The notes beneath the pieces are model-generated. The model made no database searches, was not told the origin of the DNA, and saw only the letters and a list, made by a program, of their open reading frames with translations. Positions 1 through 8,373 of a DNA stretch of 32,933 nt are shown piece after piece. Location: the NCBI GenBank assembly GCA_013298165.1, contig JAAFJU010000044.1, positions 1 to 32,933 of the forward strand, given 5' to 3'. The position numbers were made by a program, and so were the translations under genes. Origin of the DNA: Synechococcales cyanobacterium bin31.maxbin.ball.101. GTDB taxonomy: Bacteria > Cyanobacteriota > Cyanobacteriia > Leptolyngbyales > Leptolyngbyaceae. Positions within the stretch are counted from its first letter, which is position 1. Every line of letters begins with the position of its first letter.

Positions 1-64
1 TTACTATAGCAGTCAGGGCTTTGGGATGGGGGGTACGGGTTTCATACTTTTTAGGGTGATGGCG

Positions 65-997
65 ATGGCAATGCTTCCTACGTTTTTTCCTGTTTTTTAC
101 AGCGATGCCTTTTTAAAACATGACACAGGGAATGGGCATCCGGAATGTGCGGAACGATTGGTTGCAATTAAAGCGGCGTTAGAAACTTCGCGTTTTGCAG
201 CGCAATTAGAATGGCGATCGCCGACACCTGTGGCCGATCGGCCTATGACGGAGATTTTATTAAAGGTCCATTCGGCGAAGTATATGGCGCGCTTGGTGGC
301 CTGCTCGGCGATGGAGCGCAGTGAATTTGAATCGACGGCGCTTTGTAAGGATAGTGAGTGGGTGGCTAGACTGGCGCTGAGTGCTTGGCTGGATGGCATG
401 GAGACGGTCTTGAAAACCGATCGGCCCGCCTTTGTATTGGCGCGTCCACCGGGACATCATGCCTTGCCGGATGAGGCCATGGGCTTTTGTTTGTTTGCCA
501 ATGCGGCGATCACGGCGATTGAGGCGGTGGAGCGGTTTGGGTTGACGCGGGTGGCGATTTTGGACTGGGATGTGCATCATGGCAATGGCACGGAGGCGAT
601 CGTCCGACAGCATCCAAAGGTTCATTATTGTTCGTTACATCAATTTCCCGCTTATCCCATGACGGGTTCTGAGGCGGGATTGGTCGGCAATATTCTCAAT
701 ATTCCCCTCAGTCCTGGCAGTACGGCGGCGGACTATGATGCGGCGTTTGAATCGCAGGTTTTGCCCTGGCTCCGATCGCTGTCGCCGGACCTGTTAATTG
801 TCAGTGCGGGCTATGATGCGATGGAGGTGGATCCCTTGGCTCGGATGAGTTTGGGGGCGGTGGATTATGGACGGTTTACGCGGTGGTGTCTTGAGGTGAC
901 GCCGAGGATTTTGTTGGGGTTGGAGGGGGGGTATGACTTGGAGGGGTTGTCGGCGGCGGTGGTGGAGACGATTGGGACCTGTCTCGATCATGCGTAA
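65..997 (+). CDS. Histone deacetylase family protein (acetylpolyamine/protein deacetylase-like)
   Basis: Zinc-dependent amidohydrolase of the HDAC/AcuC/acetylpolyamine amidohydrolase superfamily, predicted to remove acetyl groups from lysines or small amines in the cytosol. The whole fold is present in about 310 residues: N-terminal GHPECAERL, the paired histidines in RPPGHHA (about residues 127-133), the metal-binding DWDVHHGNGT, then SAGYDA and the closing LEGGYD. The true substrate cannot be read from sequence. In-frame ATGs lie at 26, 59, 65 and 71. I chose 65 because AGGG at 53-56 sits 8 bases before it and the family motif starts soon after; 59 is almost as good. The gene is followed by a 140-base gap containing a long stem-loop. 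Confidence 0.9.
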   Translation: MAMLPTFFPVFYSDAFLKHDTGNGHPECAERLVAIKAALETSRFAAQLEWRSPTPVADRPMTEILLKVHSAKYMARLVACSAMERSEFESTALCKDSEWVARLALSAWLDGMETVLKTDRPAFVLARPPGHHALPDEAMGFCLFANAAITAIEAVERFGLTRVAILDWDVHHGNGTEAIVRQHPKVHYCSLHQFPAYPMTGSEAGLVGNILNIPLSPGSTAADYDAAFESQVLPWLRSLSPDLLIVSAGYDAMEVDPLARMSLGAVDYGRFTRWCLEVTPRILLGLEGGYDLEGLSAAVVETIGTCLDHA

Positions 998-1062
998 ATT
1001 GCGCGTAAACCGTAGATTTGCATAATGTTTGGACAATCTCTGCATAGGTCTCAATCCAGTTG

Positions 1063-1123
1063 AGGTAGGGAATCGCATCCTCGTAAGAAACTTGGTAAAG
1101 CTTGCGATCGACGTTCCCTACCT
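1063..1123 (+). promoter_or_regulatory. Long inverted repeat before a secreted-protein gene
   Basis: AGGTAGGGAA (1063-1072) and TTCCCTACCT (1114-1123) are perfect 10-base complements. TCGCA at 1073-1077 and TGCGA at 1103-1107 can extend the stem across a one-sided bulge. The structure ends 16 bases before the ATG at 1140. No T-run follows it, so it is not an obvious intrinsic terminator for the upstream gene. It could be a leader structure or a relic repeat. Confidence 0.45.
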
Positions 1124-1139
1124 GAAAATTTGGACTCTA

Positions 1140-1709
1140 ATGATGCAATTTTTAAAAACCCCGGTTGTTTTGATGGCAGGTCTAGTGCTAGGCACGACAG
1201 CATCCACGCTCATCCTGACGCCTCAAGCGCAAGCCAACACGGTCAAACTCCGTCAGGCCGCACCGATCGCAGTTCCCAGCTATCCGAACGAAAATCCCAC
1301 CTGTTACATTCAACTCCCTGGGCAAGCTCGTCAAACCTTGGATAAAATCTGCGGGACTAACGATCCAAAGACCCCACGGAAGCGCGATCGCAATGAACTC
1401 GATCGGGATGGCATTCCCTTTGTTTTGAAAGAGAATTTCCGAGCCATGCAAGAAGCCCAGCGCAAGCTTCAGGAGGCTTCCGCGAAAATGGAACGGGAAA
1501 TGCCTGTTTCGGACAATGTGTTGCGACTTCGAGCGGAACAGCAGCAGCTTTCTCAGCAATACATGAATGCGAAGACAAACCAAGAACGCGAACGGCTTCA
1601 AAAACAAATCGAACAAACCAGTCGCCAATTGCAAGCTGACCCCACCCTCCAAAAATCCTACGAGATGATGCGCAAGCTCTACCAATCGAACCGTGGCTTT
1701 GGGTTTTAA
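1140..1709 (+). CDS. Secreted coiled-coil protein of unknown function
   Basis: Function is not recognised. From the ATG pair at 1140/1143 the protein starts with a clear Sec signal peptide: a lysine, then a hydrophobic stretch, ending in AQA before NTVK. The export target is therefore the periplasm or beyond. The mature N-terminus has a pattern common in small cyanobacterial exported proteins, CYIQLPG followed by LDKICG, with two cysteines that could pair. Residues about 90-180 are rich in Q, E, K and R with heptad-like spacing and look like one or two long helices or a coiled coil. Reading further upstream in frame would need a TTG start and would bury the signal peptide, so I rejected that start. 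Confidence 0.7.
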   Translation: MMQFLKTPVVLMAGLVLGTTASTLILTPQAQANTVKLRQAAPIAVPSYPNENPTCYIQLPGQARQTLDKICGTNDPKTPRKRDRNELDRDGIPFVLKENFRAMQEAQRKLQEASAKMEREMPVSDNVLRLRAEQQQLSQQYMNAKTNQERERLQKQIEQTSRQLQADPTLQKSYEMMRKLYQSNRGFGF

Positions 1710-1717
1710 ATTGTCAT

Positions 1718-1754
1718 TCCCTCAGTGATTGATTAAACCACAGTCCCTGAGGGA
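1718..1754 (+). promoter_or_regulatory. Hairpin covering the ribosome binding site of the FAD oxidase gene
   Basis: TCCCTCAG (1718-1725) pairs perfectly with CTGAGGGA (1747-1754). The right arm contains the purine-rich GAGGGA just before the ATG at 1757. Folding would hide the likely Shine-Dalgarno. TCCCTGAGGGA (1744-1754) is also a palindrome by itself, so a competing small fold is possible. Confidence 0.4.
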
Positions 1755-1756
1755 TA

Positions 1757-3118
1757 ATGAGCAACCCCTACTTCTGCAAGTTCATGACGACCTTACTGAC
1801 TAAGCTCCAAACCGAACTGCCCAATCTAGAGTGCATCACCGACGCCTCTCAAGTCCTGAAATTGTCGCAGGACTACTACCATTTCAGTCCAATTTTGCAG
1901 CCGATCTTTGCGGATAAACGAGCGATCGCCGTCGTCCGTCCCATCAATGAAACCGAAGTCCTCGCGATCGCCAAATTCTGTGTCACCCACCAAATTCCAT
2001 TGACCGTTCGCGGTGCAGGAACTGGCAACTACGGCCAATGTGTGCCTTTAAATGGCGGACTCGTGCTGGATATGACTCGCATGAATGCTTTACTCTGGCA
2101 GAAACCAGGCATTGCTTGCGTTGAACCGGGGATAAAACTCGCGGCGATCGATCGCCTCACCAAACCCAACGGCTGGGAAATTCGTATGGCTCCCTCAACC
2201 TATCGCACAGCCACGATCGGAGGCTTTATTGGCGGGGGCAGTGGCGGAGTCGGGTCTATTACCTATGGGCAACTGCGCGATCGAGGCAATTTACGATCGG
2301 TGCGTGTCGTGACACTAGAAGATGAACCGCAGGTTTTAGAACTTCGGGGAGAAGCGGTTTATCAGGTGGCCCATGCCTACGGGACTAACGGCATCATCAC
2401 CGCCTTAGAAATCCCGCTGGCTCCGGCTTACGAGTGGGCAGAAGCGATCGTCACCTTTCCTGAATTCATGCAGGCCGCGCGATTTGGGCAAGCCTTAGGC
2501 GATGCGGATGGCATTGTGAAAAAGCTCGTAACCGTATTCGCTGATCCGATTCCTCAATATTTTACTGCTGTACGATCGGTGATTCCAGACGGCCTAAGTG
2601 CCGCATTTATTCTGGTATCCGAAGACTGTTTAGAACCGTTTCAGGATCTGGTGGCAGACATGGGCGGAACGATCGCACAATGTAAGACGGCGATCGAAGC
2701 CAGTAAAGGAACCCCGCTCTACGAATACACCTGGAACCATACAACCCTCCATGCCCGTGCAGTCGATCCAAACCTGACCTATTTACAAACTCTGTTACCC
2801 GGAGATCAAGATTTAAGCTTAGTCCAGCATTTTTATGAATACTTTGGCGATGAAGTGCTGATGCATTTAGAATTTCTGAGCGTGAATGGCCGATCGACCC
2901 CTGGCGCGTTGCAATTGGTGCGCTATTCGACGCCAGAACGATTGCAGGAAATCATTAACTACCACGAGTCTAAAGGAGCGCTCATTTTTAATCCCCACGC
3001 TTACACCATTGAAGACGGTGGCATGAAACATATTGACTTCGCGCAGTTAAACTTTAAAAAACAAGTCGATCCCTACGGACTCTTAAACCCTGGGAAGATG
3101 AAGGGCTGGACGGCATAA
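1757..3118 (+). CDS. FAD-binding oxidoreductase (GlcD / PCMH-type)
   Basis: Flavoprotein of the vanillyl-alcohol-oxidase/glycolate-oxidase subunit superfamily; such enzymes oxidise 2-hydroxy acids or related alcohols using FAD. The FAD-binding half has the typical TVRGAGTGNYGQ loop (about residues 80-91), then GGLVLDMTRMN and IGGFIGGGSGGVGS, where the pyrophosphate sits. The C-terminal part ends in DPYGLLNPGKM, the usual closing motif. At about 453 residues it is full length. Two starts are possible, 1757 and 1784. Only 1757 has a purine-rich site in front (GAGGG), though at unusually short spacing. No cysteine cluster for Fe-S is seen. The substrate is not predictable, and no neighbour suggests a pathway. 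Confidence 0.85.
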   Translation: MSNPYFCKFMTTLLTKLQTELPNLECITDASQVLKLSQDYYHFSPILQPIFADKRAIAVVRPINETEVLAIAKFCVTHQIPLTVRGAGTGNYGQCVPLNGGLVLDMTRMNALLWQKPGIACVEPGIKLAAIDRLTKPNGWEIRMAPSTYRTATIGGFIGGGSGGVGSITYGQLRDRGNLRSVRVVTLEDEPQVLELRGEAVYQVAHAYGTNGIITALEIPLAPAYEWAEAIVTFPEFMQAARFGQALGDADGIVKKLVTVFADPIPQYFTAVRSVIPDGLSAAFILVSEDCLEPFQDLVADMGGTIAQCKTAIEASKGTPLYEYTWNHTTLHARAVDPNLTYLQTLLPGDQDLSLVQHFYEYFGDEVLMHLEFLSVNGRSTPGALQLVRYSTPERLQEIINYHESKGALIFNPHAYTIEDGGMKHIDFAQLNFKKQVDPYGLLNPGKMKGWTA

Positions 3119-3185
3119 GCTAGCCTGACCATTACGATCGTCATACTCATCCCTGACCAATGCATCTGGCTCAGCAAATTGAATC

Positions 3186-3206
3186 TCACTACAATTAGAG
3201 TAGTGA
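3186..3206. promoter_or_regulatory. Perfect 7-7-7 dyad before devB, candidate operator
   Basis: TCACTAC and GTAGTGA are perfect inverted arms separated by seven bases, ending 13 bases before the devB ATG. TACAAT (3190-3195) inside the dyad resembles a -10 box, so a protein bound here could control transcription. NarL-type regulators often bind such short inverted heptamers, and one is encoded at the end of this gene cluster. The link is inference. Confidence 0.4.
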
Positions 3207-3219
3207 TTTGGTTTATGAC

Positions 3220-4431
3220 ATGCGATTGTCCCTTATTTCAGGGTTGCTGCTGAGTTGTGCGATCGGAGGCTGCGCAGCTCCCAATACTTCTGGACAAGCA
3301 GCACCCACGCCTACCCCCGCGATCGCCGCTCAGCCCAATGCCGTCTTGACCTTAGGACGGCTTGAACCGGAAGGAGAAGTGATTAAACTCTCAGTTCCTA
3401 ATGCTCAAGATAGTCGAGTCGATCGAATTTTAGTCAAGGAAGGCGATCGGGTTCAGGCGAATCAAGTGATTGCTATTCTACAAGGTATCGATAGACGGCA
3501 GGCAGAAGTGCGCGATGCCCAAGCCGAGGTAGATCTGCGCCTTGCTGAACTCGAAAAAGTGGAGCAAGGTGAAGCTAAAAAATCACAAATGATTGCCCAA
3601 ACTGCAACCATAGAAAGACTAGAAGCTCAATTAGAAAATAGTGTCCGGCAACGTCAAGCGGCGATCGAAAGTGCCAACGCTAAACTCCGCAATGCTGAAC
3701 AGGATTATAAACGCAAAAGTCAACTCGTCAGTCAAGGTGCGATCGCCCGATCGGAACTCGATAAATCCCAAGAAGAACGGGCCACCGCGATCGCCGTCCT
3801 GGCAGAACGACAGGCCGAACTAGACCAGACCCGCGCCACTGTCGCCGCCGAAATCCGTCAGGAAACCGCCCGCCTAGCAGAACTTAAAGAAGTACGGCCC
3901 ACGGATGTCGCGATCGCCCGGGCGCAGCTTGACAAAGCCAAGATTCAAGTGGAACAACGCAATGCCAATTTGCGCGATGCAGAAGTGCGAGTGCCGATCG
4001 CAGGTCAAATTCTAAAAATTAATACCCGCGTTGGAGAACAGGTGAGTACTACCCAAGGCATTGTGGAATTAGCGCAGACGAATCAGATGTATGCGATCGC
4101 CGATATTCCCGAAATTGATATTGGTAAAATCTACAAAGGTCAACCTGCGGTGATCACCAGTGAATATGGTGGATTTGAGGGGGAATTGCGGGGGGAAGTG
4201 ACTCATATTGGATTGCAAGTGGGACGTAAAAGCACTCAAGATGCCGCAGGGAGCAATCCCACCACCGACCAAAATTCCCGTGTGATTAGCGTTAAGGTTC
4301 GCATTAAGCCGAGTGACAGCAATAAGGTGGCTAAATTTACGGCGATGCAGGTGAGAGTTAAGCTAGAAGTCAATCCTAATAAAAATTCAATTAAAAATTC
4401 AGCTAAGATTGCAAGGGTGGTGAACTCATGA
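3220..4431 (+). CDS. devB: DevB-type HlyD family membrane fusion lipoprotein
   Basis: Periplasmic adaptor of a DevBCA-type ABC exporter; it should link the inner-membrane DevC/DevA pump to a TolC-like outer-membrane channel. The N-terminus is a lipoprotein signal with lipobox IGGC at about residues 15-18. A biotinyl-lipoyl-like strand follows (RILVKEGDRV), then a long charged helical hairpin (about residues 95-250), then the second lipoyl half (VPIAGQILKINTRVGEQV) and a beta-barrel domain. Total length of about 403 is normal. The frame opens with a TTG at 3208, but the ATG at 3220 gives a proper signal peptide. The stop overlaps the devC start by four bases. The outer-membrane partner gene is not in the window, and the substrate is unknown; in Nostoc the prototype exports heterocyst glycolipid. 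Confidence 0.87.
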   Translation: MRLSLISGLLLSCAIGGCAAPNTSGQAAPTPTPAIAAQPNAVLTLGRLEPEGEVIKLSVPNAQDSRVDRILVKEGDRVQANQVIAILQGIDRRQAEVRDAQAEVDLRLAELEKVEQGEAKKSQMIAQTATIERLEAQLENSVRQRQAAIESANAKLRNAEQDYKRKSQLVSQGAIARSELDKSQEERATAIAVLAERQAELDQTRATVAAEIRQETARLAELKEVRPTDVAIARAQLDKAKIQVEQRNANLRDAEVRVPIAGQILKINTRVGEQVSTTQGIVELAQTNQMYAIADIPEIDIGKIYKGQPAVITSEYGGFEGELRGEVTHIGLQVGRKSTQDAAGSNPTTDQNSRVISVKVRIKPSDSNKVAKFTAMQVRVKLEVNPNKNSIKNSAKIARVVNS

Positions 4432-5582
4432 AACGTTTCGATCGTCCCCTCGCTTGGGCACAGCTTTCCCACCAAAAGATCAGACTTGGCGTTGCCATGG
4501 GCGGCATTGCTTTTGCCAATGTTTTGATTTTTATGCAATTGGGATTTCTGACGCTATTTAATGAAGGCGCAACGACCTTTCCAGAAAAGCTAAAAGGGGA
4601 TTTGTTTTTACTCGAAGCTCAAGCTAAATCCACGGATTCCAAGGGATTCGATCGGATTCGACTGTATCAAGCAGGCTCGATCGCAGGCGTCACAACGGTG
4701 ATTCCGGTCTATACTCGCTATGCTTCGGTGGCCTTTAATAAAGAAGAGTTCTCACCCATTACGCGCATTATTGCTTACGATCCCCGAGAGCGAATTTTAG
4801 ATCTCTCTGAGATTGATGCAAAACGAGATCAACTCAATCGACCTAAAGCGTTTCTATTCGATCGGATTGCGCGGGGACAGTTAGCACCGATCGTCCCACG
4901 TCTGGAAAAACAATCTCCCCTCCCCGCCATGCTGGATAATAAACGGGTGGAACTCGTGGGTCTATTTACCCTTGGAAATTCAATGATCTTAGGCGGAGAA
5001 GGCAATTTAATCACCACGCCATCTACCTATGCAGACTTGTTTGGAGAACAATCGTTAAGCACCGTTAGCCTTGGTATTCTGAAGGTGGAACCAGGGGCAA
5101 ATATTCAAGCGATTCAGCAGGGAATTCGCAAGATGGTGCCGGGAATTCAGGTGATGACCCATCGGGAATTTATTGAAAAAGAACTGGTCTTTCAACAGGA
5201 AAACCCCACGGGCGTTATTTTCGGCTTTGGGGTGATTATGGGATTTGTGGTGGGGATTGTGGTGGTTTATCAGGTGCTCTATGCCGATGTCAGTGACCAT
5301 TTAGCAGAATATGCCACTCTCAAGGCCATGGGCTATTCCGATCGATCGTTGTCCTTCGTAATTTTTCAAGAAGCCAGTATTTTGGCTATTTTTGGTTATA
5401 CACCTGGTTTTGGGATTTCGGTCTGGATGTATCAAGTGATTTCTGGGTTAACGAAATTACCATTAGTCATGGTTCCAAACGTTGCAATTCTAGTGTTTCT
5501 ACTAACCTTTCTAATGTGCATCTGTTCTGCATTTATCGCCTCTGGAAAACTCCGATCGGCTGACCCCGCTGATGTCTTCTAA
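4428..5582 (+). CDS. devC: DevC-type ABC exporter permease
   Basis: Inner-membrane permease of the MacB/FtsX-like class (DevC family). One transmembrane helix lies at the N-terminus (about residues 22-45), a large periplasmic domain follows, and three helices lie in the last 130 residues, including GFGVIMGFVVGIVVVYQVL and the closing stretch before SADPADVF. Its 384 residues match DevC proteins. The ATG overlaps the devB stop as ATGA, which implies translational coupling. The matching ATPase starts 173 bases downstream, beyond a foldback repeat. The role is coupling ATP hydrolysis by DevA to export through DevB. Confidence 0.87.
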   Translation: MKRFDRPLAWAQLSHQKIRLGVAMGGIAFANVLIFMQLGFLTLFNEGATTFPEKLKGDLFLLEAQAKSTDSKGFDRIRLYQAGSIAGVTTVIPVYTRYASVAFNKEEFSPITRIIAYDPRERILDLSEIDAKRDQLNRPKAFLFDRIARGQLAPIVPRLEKQSPLPAMLDNKRVELVGLFTLGNSMILGGEGNLITTPSTYADLFGEQSLSTVSLGILKVEPGANIQAIQQGIRKMVPGIQVMTHREFIEKELVFQQENPTGVIFGFGVIMGFVVGIVVVYQVLYADVSDHLAEYATLKAMGYSDRSLSFVIFQEASILAIFGYTPGFGISVWMYQVISGLTKLPLVMVPNVAILVFLLTFLMCICSAFIASGKLRSADPADVF

Positions 5583-5612
5583 CCCCAAATCAAACTAGTC
5601 ATTGCCACACAT

Positions 5613-5711
5613 CCAGCCCCCTAACCCCCAATTCTGGGGGGACCGAAAACTGAATTTGGCTCTGGCTCCCCCAGAATATAGCCCTTACGGGCATCTAAGA
5701 AAGGGGGCTGG
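5613..5711. repeat. 99-bp nested inverted repeat (MITE-like foldback) between devC and devA
   Basis: Outer arms CCAGCCCCCT (5613-5622) and AGGGGGCTGG (5702-5711) are perfect complements. Inner arms ATTCTGGGGG (5631-5640) and CCCCCAGAAT (5668-5677) are also perfect. A third small hairpin, GCCC-TTAC-GGGC, lies at 5681-5692. The C-rich start and G-rich end are typical of small interspersed repeats in cyanobacterial genomes. It has no coding capacity. Lying within the operon, it may lower or process the downstream message. Confidence 0.75.
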
Positions 5712-5755
5712 GGGGCCGTTCGCCAGTGTCTACTTAACATCATCCCAAACTTCTC

Positions 5756-6451
5756 ATGAACTCCATCATCAGCATTGACAATCTAAATCATACCTACGGC
5801 ACAGGAGCCTTACAAAAACCTGTCCTCAGCTCAATCACCTTAACGATCGAACCCGGTGAAATCGTACTGCTCACAGGTCCATCTGGCAGTGGAAAAACGA
5901 CATTGCTAACCTTAATGGGGGCGCTTCGATCGGTCCAAGACGGCAGTCTAAAACTTTTTGGACAAGAGCTTCGGGGAGCGGGTAAAAGTAAACTGATTCA
6001 AGTTCGAAGTCAGATTGGTTTTATTTTTCAAGCCCATAACTTGCTAAAGTCCCTGACCGCCTGGGAAAATGTCAACATGTCCCTCAAATTACACAAACTC
6101 TCTAGACAAGAGCGCTACGATCGATCCATTGCTATGCTGCAAAGTGTGGGACTCGGCGATCGAACCCACTACTACCCCGAAAACCTTTCCGGCGGTCAAA
6201 AGCAGCGGGTCGCGATCGCACGAGCCTTGGTCAGTCAACCTAAACTAATCCTGGCCGATGAACCCACTGCCGCATTGGATAGTAAAACGGGACGCGATGT
6301 CGTGACACTGATGCAAACCTTGGCCAAAGAGCAGGGCTGTGCGATTTTGCTTGTGACCCATGACAACCGAATTTTGGACATTAACGACCGGATTTTAAAA
6401 ATGGAAGATGGCTGTTTAGTGCAAGATAGACCCAATCAGGTGACAGCATGA
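5756..6451 (+). CDS. devA: DevA-type ABC exporter ATP-binding protein
   Basis: Cytoplasmic ATPase of the exporter whose adaptor and permease lie just upstream. Visible motifs are Walker A GPSGSGKTT (residues 41-49), the Q-loop around IFQAHN, signature LSGGQKQR, Walker B LILADEP followed by TAALD, and the switch histidine in LVTHD. At 231 residues it is the usual LolD/MacB/DevA size. The ATG at 5756 is the first in frame. The end overlaps the histidine kinase gene by four bases (ATGA), so exporter and sensor are made from one message. Confidence 0.9.
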   Translation: MNSIISIDNLNHTYGTGALQKPVLSSITLTIEPGEIVLLTGPSGSGKTTLLTLMGALRSVQDGSLKLFGQELRGAGKSKLIQVRSQIGFIFQAHNLLKSLTAWENVNMSLKLHKLSRQERYDRSIAMLQSVGLGDRTHYYPENLSGGQKQRVAIARALVSQPKLILADEPTAALDSKTGRDVVTLMQTLAKEQGCAILLVTHDNRILDINDRILKMEDGCLVQDRPNQVTA

Positions 6452-7629
6452 GATTCTCACTCAACAATCCCCGCGCTATTTACAAAACCTTTCGATCGAT
6501 CGATTTGTTGCTGATTGCCATTACGATCGGCACAACCTTTGTCTCTGGTGCTTACCAGATGCCTGCACTTCCAATGTGGCAATTTCATGGCATTTTGCTA
6601 ATCTTTGCACTGACCACTTTCTGGAATCCCTATGAGAAGTCTTTAAAGCATAAACGGGTCTATGTATTTTTCAATTTTCTTTTGATCGTAATCGCAAATT
6701 TCTTACTTACGAGTGTTGATCTACAGTTTTATTGGGTTATCATAAAATCCTGCTTTTTATTGCCGCTGTCTGATGTTGTCATTGCTTTAACGATCGTCGG
6801 CATGTCCCAAATCATTTCACTTCATCTGAATTATGCCTATTTAGTCGAAGTGAATCGGAGCATAGGGGGAGAGCTACCAAAAGACCCGAAAGTTTTGATT
6901 CTGGGTAGCTTGAGTTACTACATTAGCAGTACTATTTTTTGTGTGATTCTGAGTTCAATTTTAATATCAGAACGGGAAAGTCGAATGCGGGCTGAAAACC
7001 TATCCCAAGAAGTCGAGACCTTAGCGGCTAATATCGAGCGCAGCCGTATCGCACGGGAAATCCACGATTCTATGGGACATTTGCTGACGACCTTGGATAT
7101 TCAGCTCGAAGTGGCGCAAAAACAATACGATCGCGATCGTGACCAAACCCGTCGAGCGATCGACTCTGCGAAAGAATTGTCAACCCAATGTCTCCAAGAA
7201 GTTCGCTATGCAGTACAATCCATTCGAGATTCGGAATTTAACCTCAATCAATCAATCTTAACCTTGCTCGATCGAATGCCCAACACCTGGAAAATCCAAG
7301 CCGACTGCCGATTTCCTCCTCTACCGCTACAAATGAGCCACCAAATCTATTGCATCACCCAAGAGGCCCTCACCAATGCCCAAAAGCACGCCCAAGCGAC
7401 CGAAGTGAAGCTGTCAGGTTACAGTGATGATCAGACGATCGTTCTACGCATGAGCGATAATGGCATGGGATTTGACCTGAGTGAACCGCGATCGGGGTTT
7501 GGGTTGCGGGGCATGGAGGAACGGGTTCAACTCATGGGAGGAACGATTACAATGGAGTCGAATATCTCATCGGGTGATGGTACACGGATTCACGTTTGTA
7601 TTCCTCGCAATGCTATTCAATATGATTAA
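6448..7629 (+). CDS. Membrane sensor histidine kinase (HisKA_3 / NarL-partner class)
   Basis: Two-component sensor of the DesK/NarX-like subfamily. About six hydrophobic helices fill residues 15-175 with little extracytoplasmic sequence, so the signal is probably sensed in or at the membrane. A coiled-coil linker leads to the phosphoacceptor motif REIHDSMGH with His206. The ATPase domain has the N-box region EALTNAQKHA and the G-boxes DNGMGFD and GFGLRGMEER. The start overlaps devA by 4 bases, and the end overlaps the response regulator gene by 8. This suggests that the kinase monitors the exporter's state or substrate. No PAS, HAMP or GAF domain is seen. Confidence 0.88.
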   Translation: MRFSLNNPRAIYKTFRSIDLLLIAITIGTTFVSGAYQMPALPMWQFHGILLIFALTTFWNPYEKSLKHKRVYVFFNFLLIVIANFLLTSVDLQFYWVIIKSCFLLPLSDVVIALTIVGMSQIISLHLNYAYLVEVNRSIGGELPKDPKVLILGSLSYYISSTIFCVILSSILISERESRMRAENLSQEVETLAANIERSRIAREIHDSMGHLLTTLDIQLEVAQKQYDRDRDQTRRAIDSAKELSTQCLQEVRYAVQSIRDSEFNLNQSILTLLDRMPNTWKIQADCRFPPLPLQMSHQIYCITQEALTNAQKHAQATEVKLSGYSDDQTIVLRMSDNGMGFDLSEPRSGFGLRGMEERVQLMGGTITMESNISSGDGTRIHVCIPRNAIQYD

Positions 7630-8248
7630 AATCTTACTCGTTGATGATCAAGATCTTTTCCGTCAAGGATTGGCGGTTCTATTGGACTTAGAAGCCGATT
7701 TAACCATTATTGCCCAAGCGCGGAATGGCCAAGAAGCGATCGATCTAGCTGTACAGCACCAGCCGGATGTAATCCTGATGGATGTCCGAATGCCGCTGTG
7801 CAACGGCGTTGAGGCGACGCAGCAGATTCATTCCCAGTTTCCTTGGATTCGGATTTTGATGCTGACGACCTTTGATGAGGATGAATATATTTGGCAATCC
7901 CTTCAGGCAGGTGCATTGGGCTATTTGCTTAAAAATACCCCATCAGGACAGCTTGCCGATGCCATTCGCACCTTGCATCAGGGCCATAGTCAACTCGGAC
8001 CCACGATCGCCCCCAAAGTCTTTGCCCAAATGAATCCACCGCAGCCCTCAGTCTCCGTGAAATTAAGCGATCGGGAACTAGAAGTCCTTGACTATCTCAA
8101 AAAAGGCCACAGCAATCGCGAAATTGCCCAAGCCTTATTTCTCACCGAAGGCACCGTCAAAAATCACGTTTCGCAAGTGTTAAACAAGTTGAATTTGCGC
8201 GATCGGACTCAAGCGGCGCTTTGGGCACAGAAGCATCTTCCAGATTAG
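7622..8248 (+). CDS. NarL/FixJ-family response regulator
   Basis: DNA-binding response regulator, partner of the kinase just upstream. The receiver domain starts at once (KILLVDDQ), with the phosphoacceptor Asp54 in LMDVRMP and the conserved Thr and Lys in LTTFD and LLKN. A LuxR-type helix-turn-helix fills residues about 140-205 (LSDRELEVL, SNREIAQALFLTEGTVKNHV). The frame is open further upstream, but the ATG at 7622 places the receiver at the N-terminus as the family requires. The likely targets are its own operon and perhaps the dyad before devB; that is inference. At 208 residues it is full length. Confidence 0.92.
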   Translation: MIKILLVDDQDLFRQGLAVLLDLEADLTIIAQARNGQEAIDLAVQHQPDVILMDVRMPLCNGVEATQQIHSQFPWIRILMLTTFDEDEYIWQSLQAGALGYLLKNTPSGQLADAIRTLHQGHSQLGPTIAPKVFAQMNPPQPSVSVKLSDRELEVLDYLKKGHSNREIAQALFLTEGTVKNHVSQVLNKLNLRDRTQAALWAQKHLPD

Positions 8249-8373
8249 AGCGAATCGGAGTTGGACCATTATATGTATATGGCTGCGGTTAGTACGTTAT
8301 GGTAGTCAAAGTCATAGAGTCAACAGTCCGTACAGATCTTAGTACAGGATAAAAAGGTTGAAAGTTTTTAGGA

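Noticed and set aside
260-625. Open frame of 121 codons antisense to the deacetylase gene
   Set aside because: It is a shadow of the real gene on the other strand; composition is rich in R, H and Q with no family motif.
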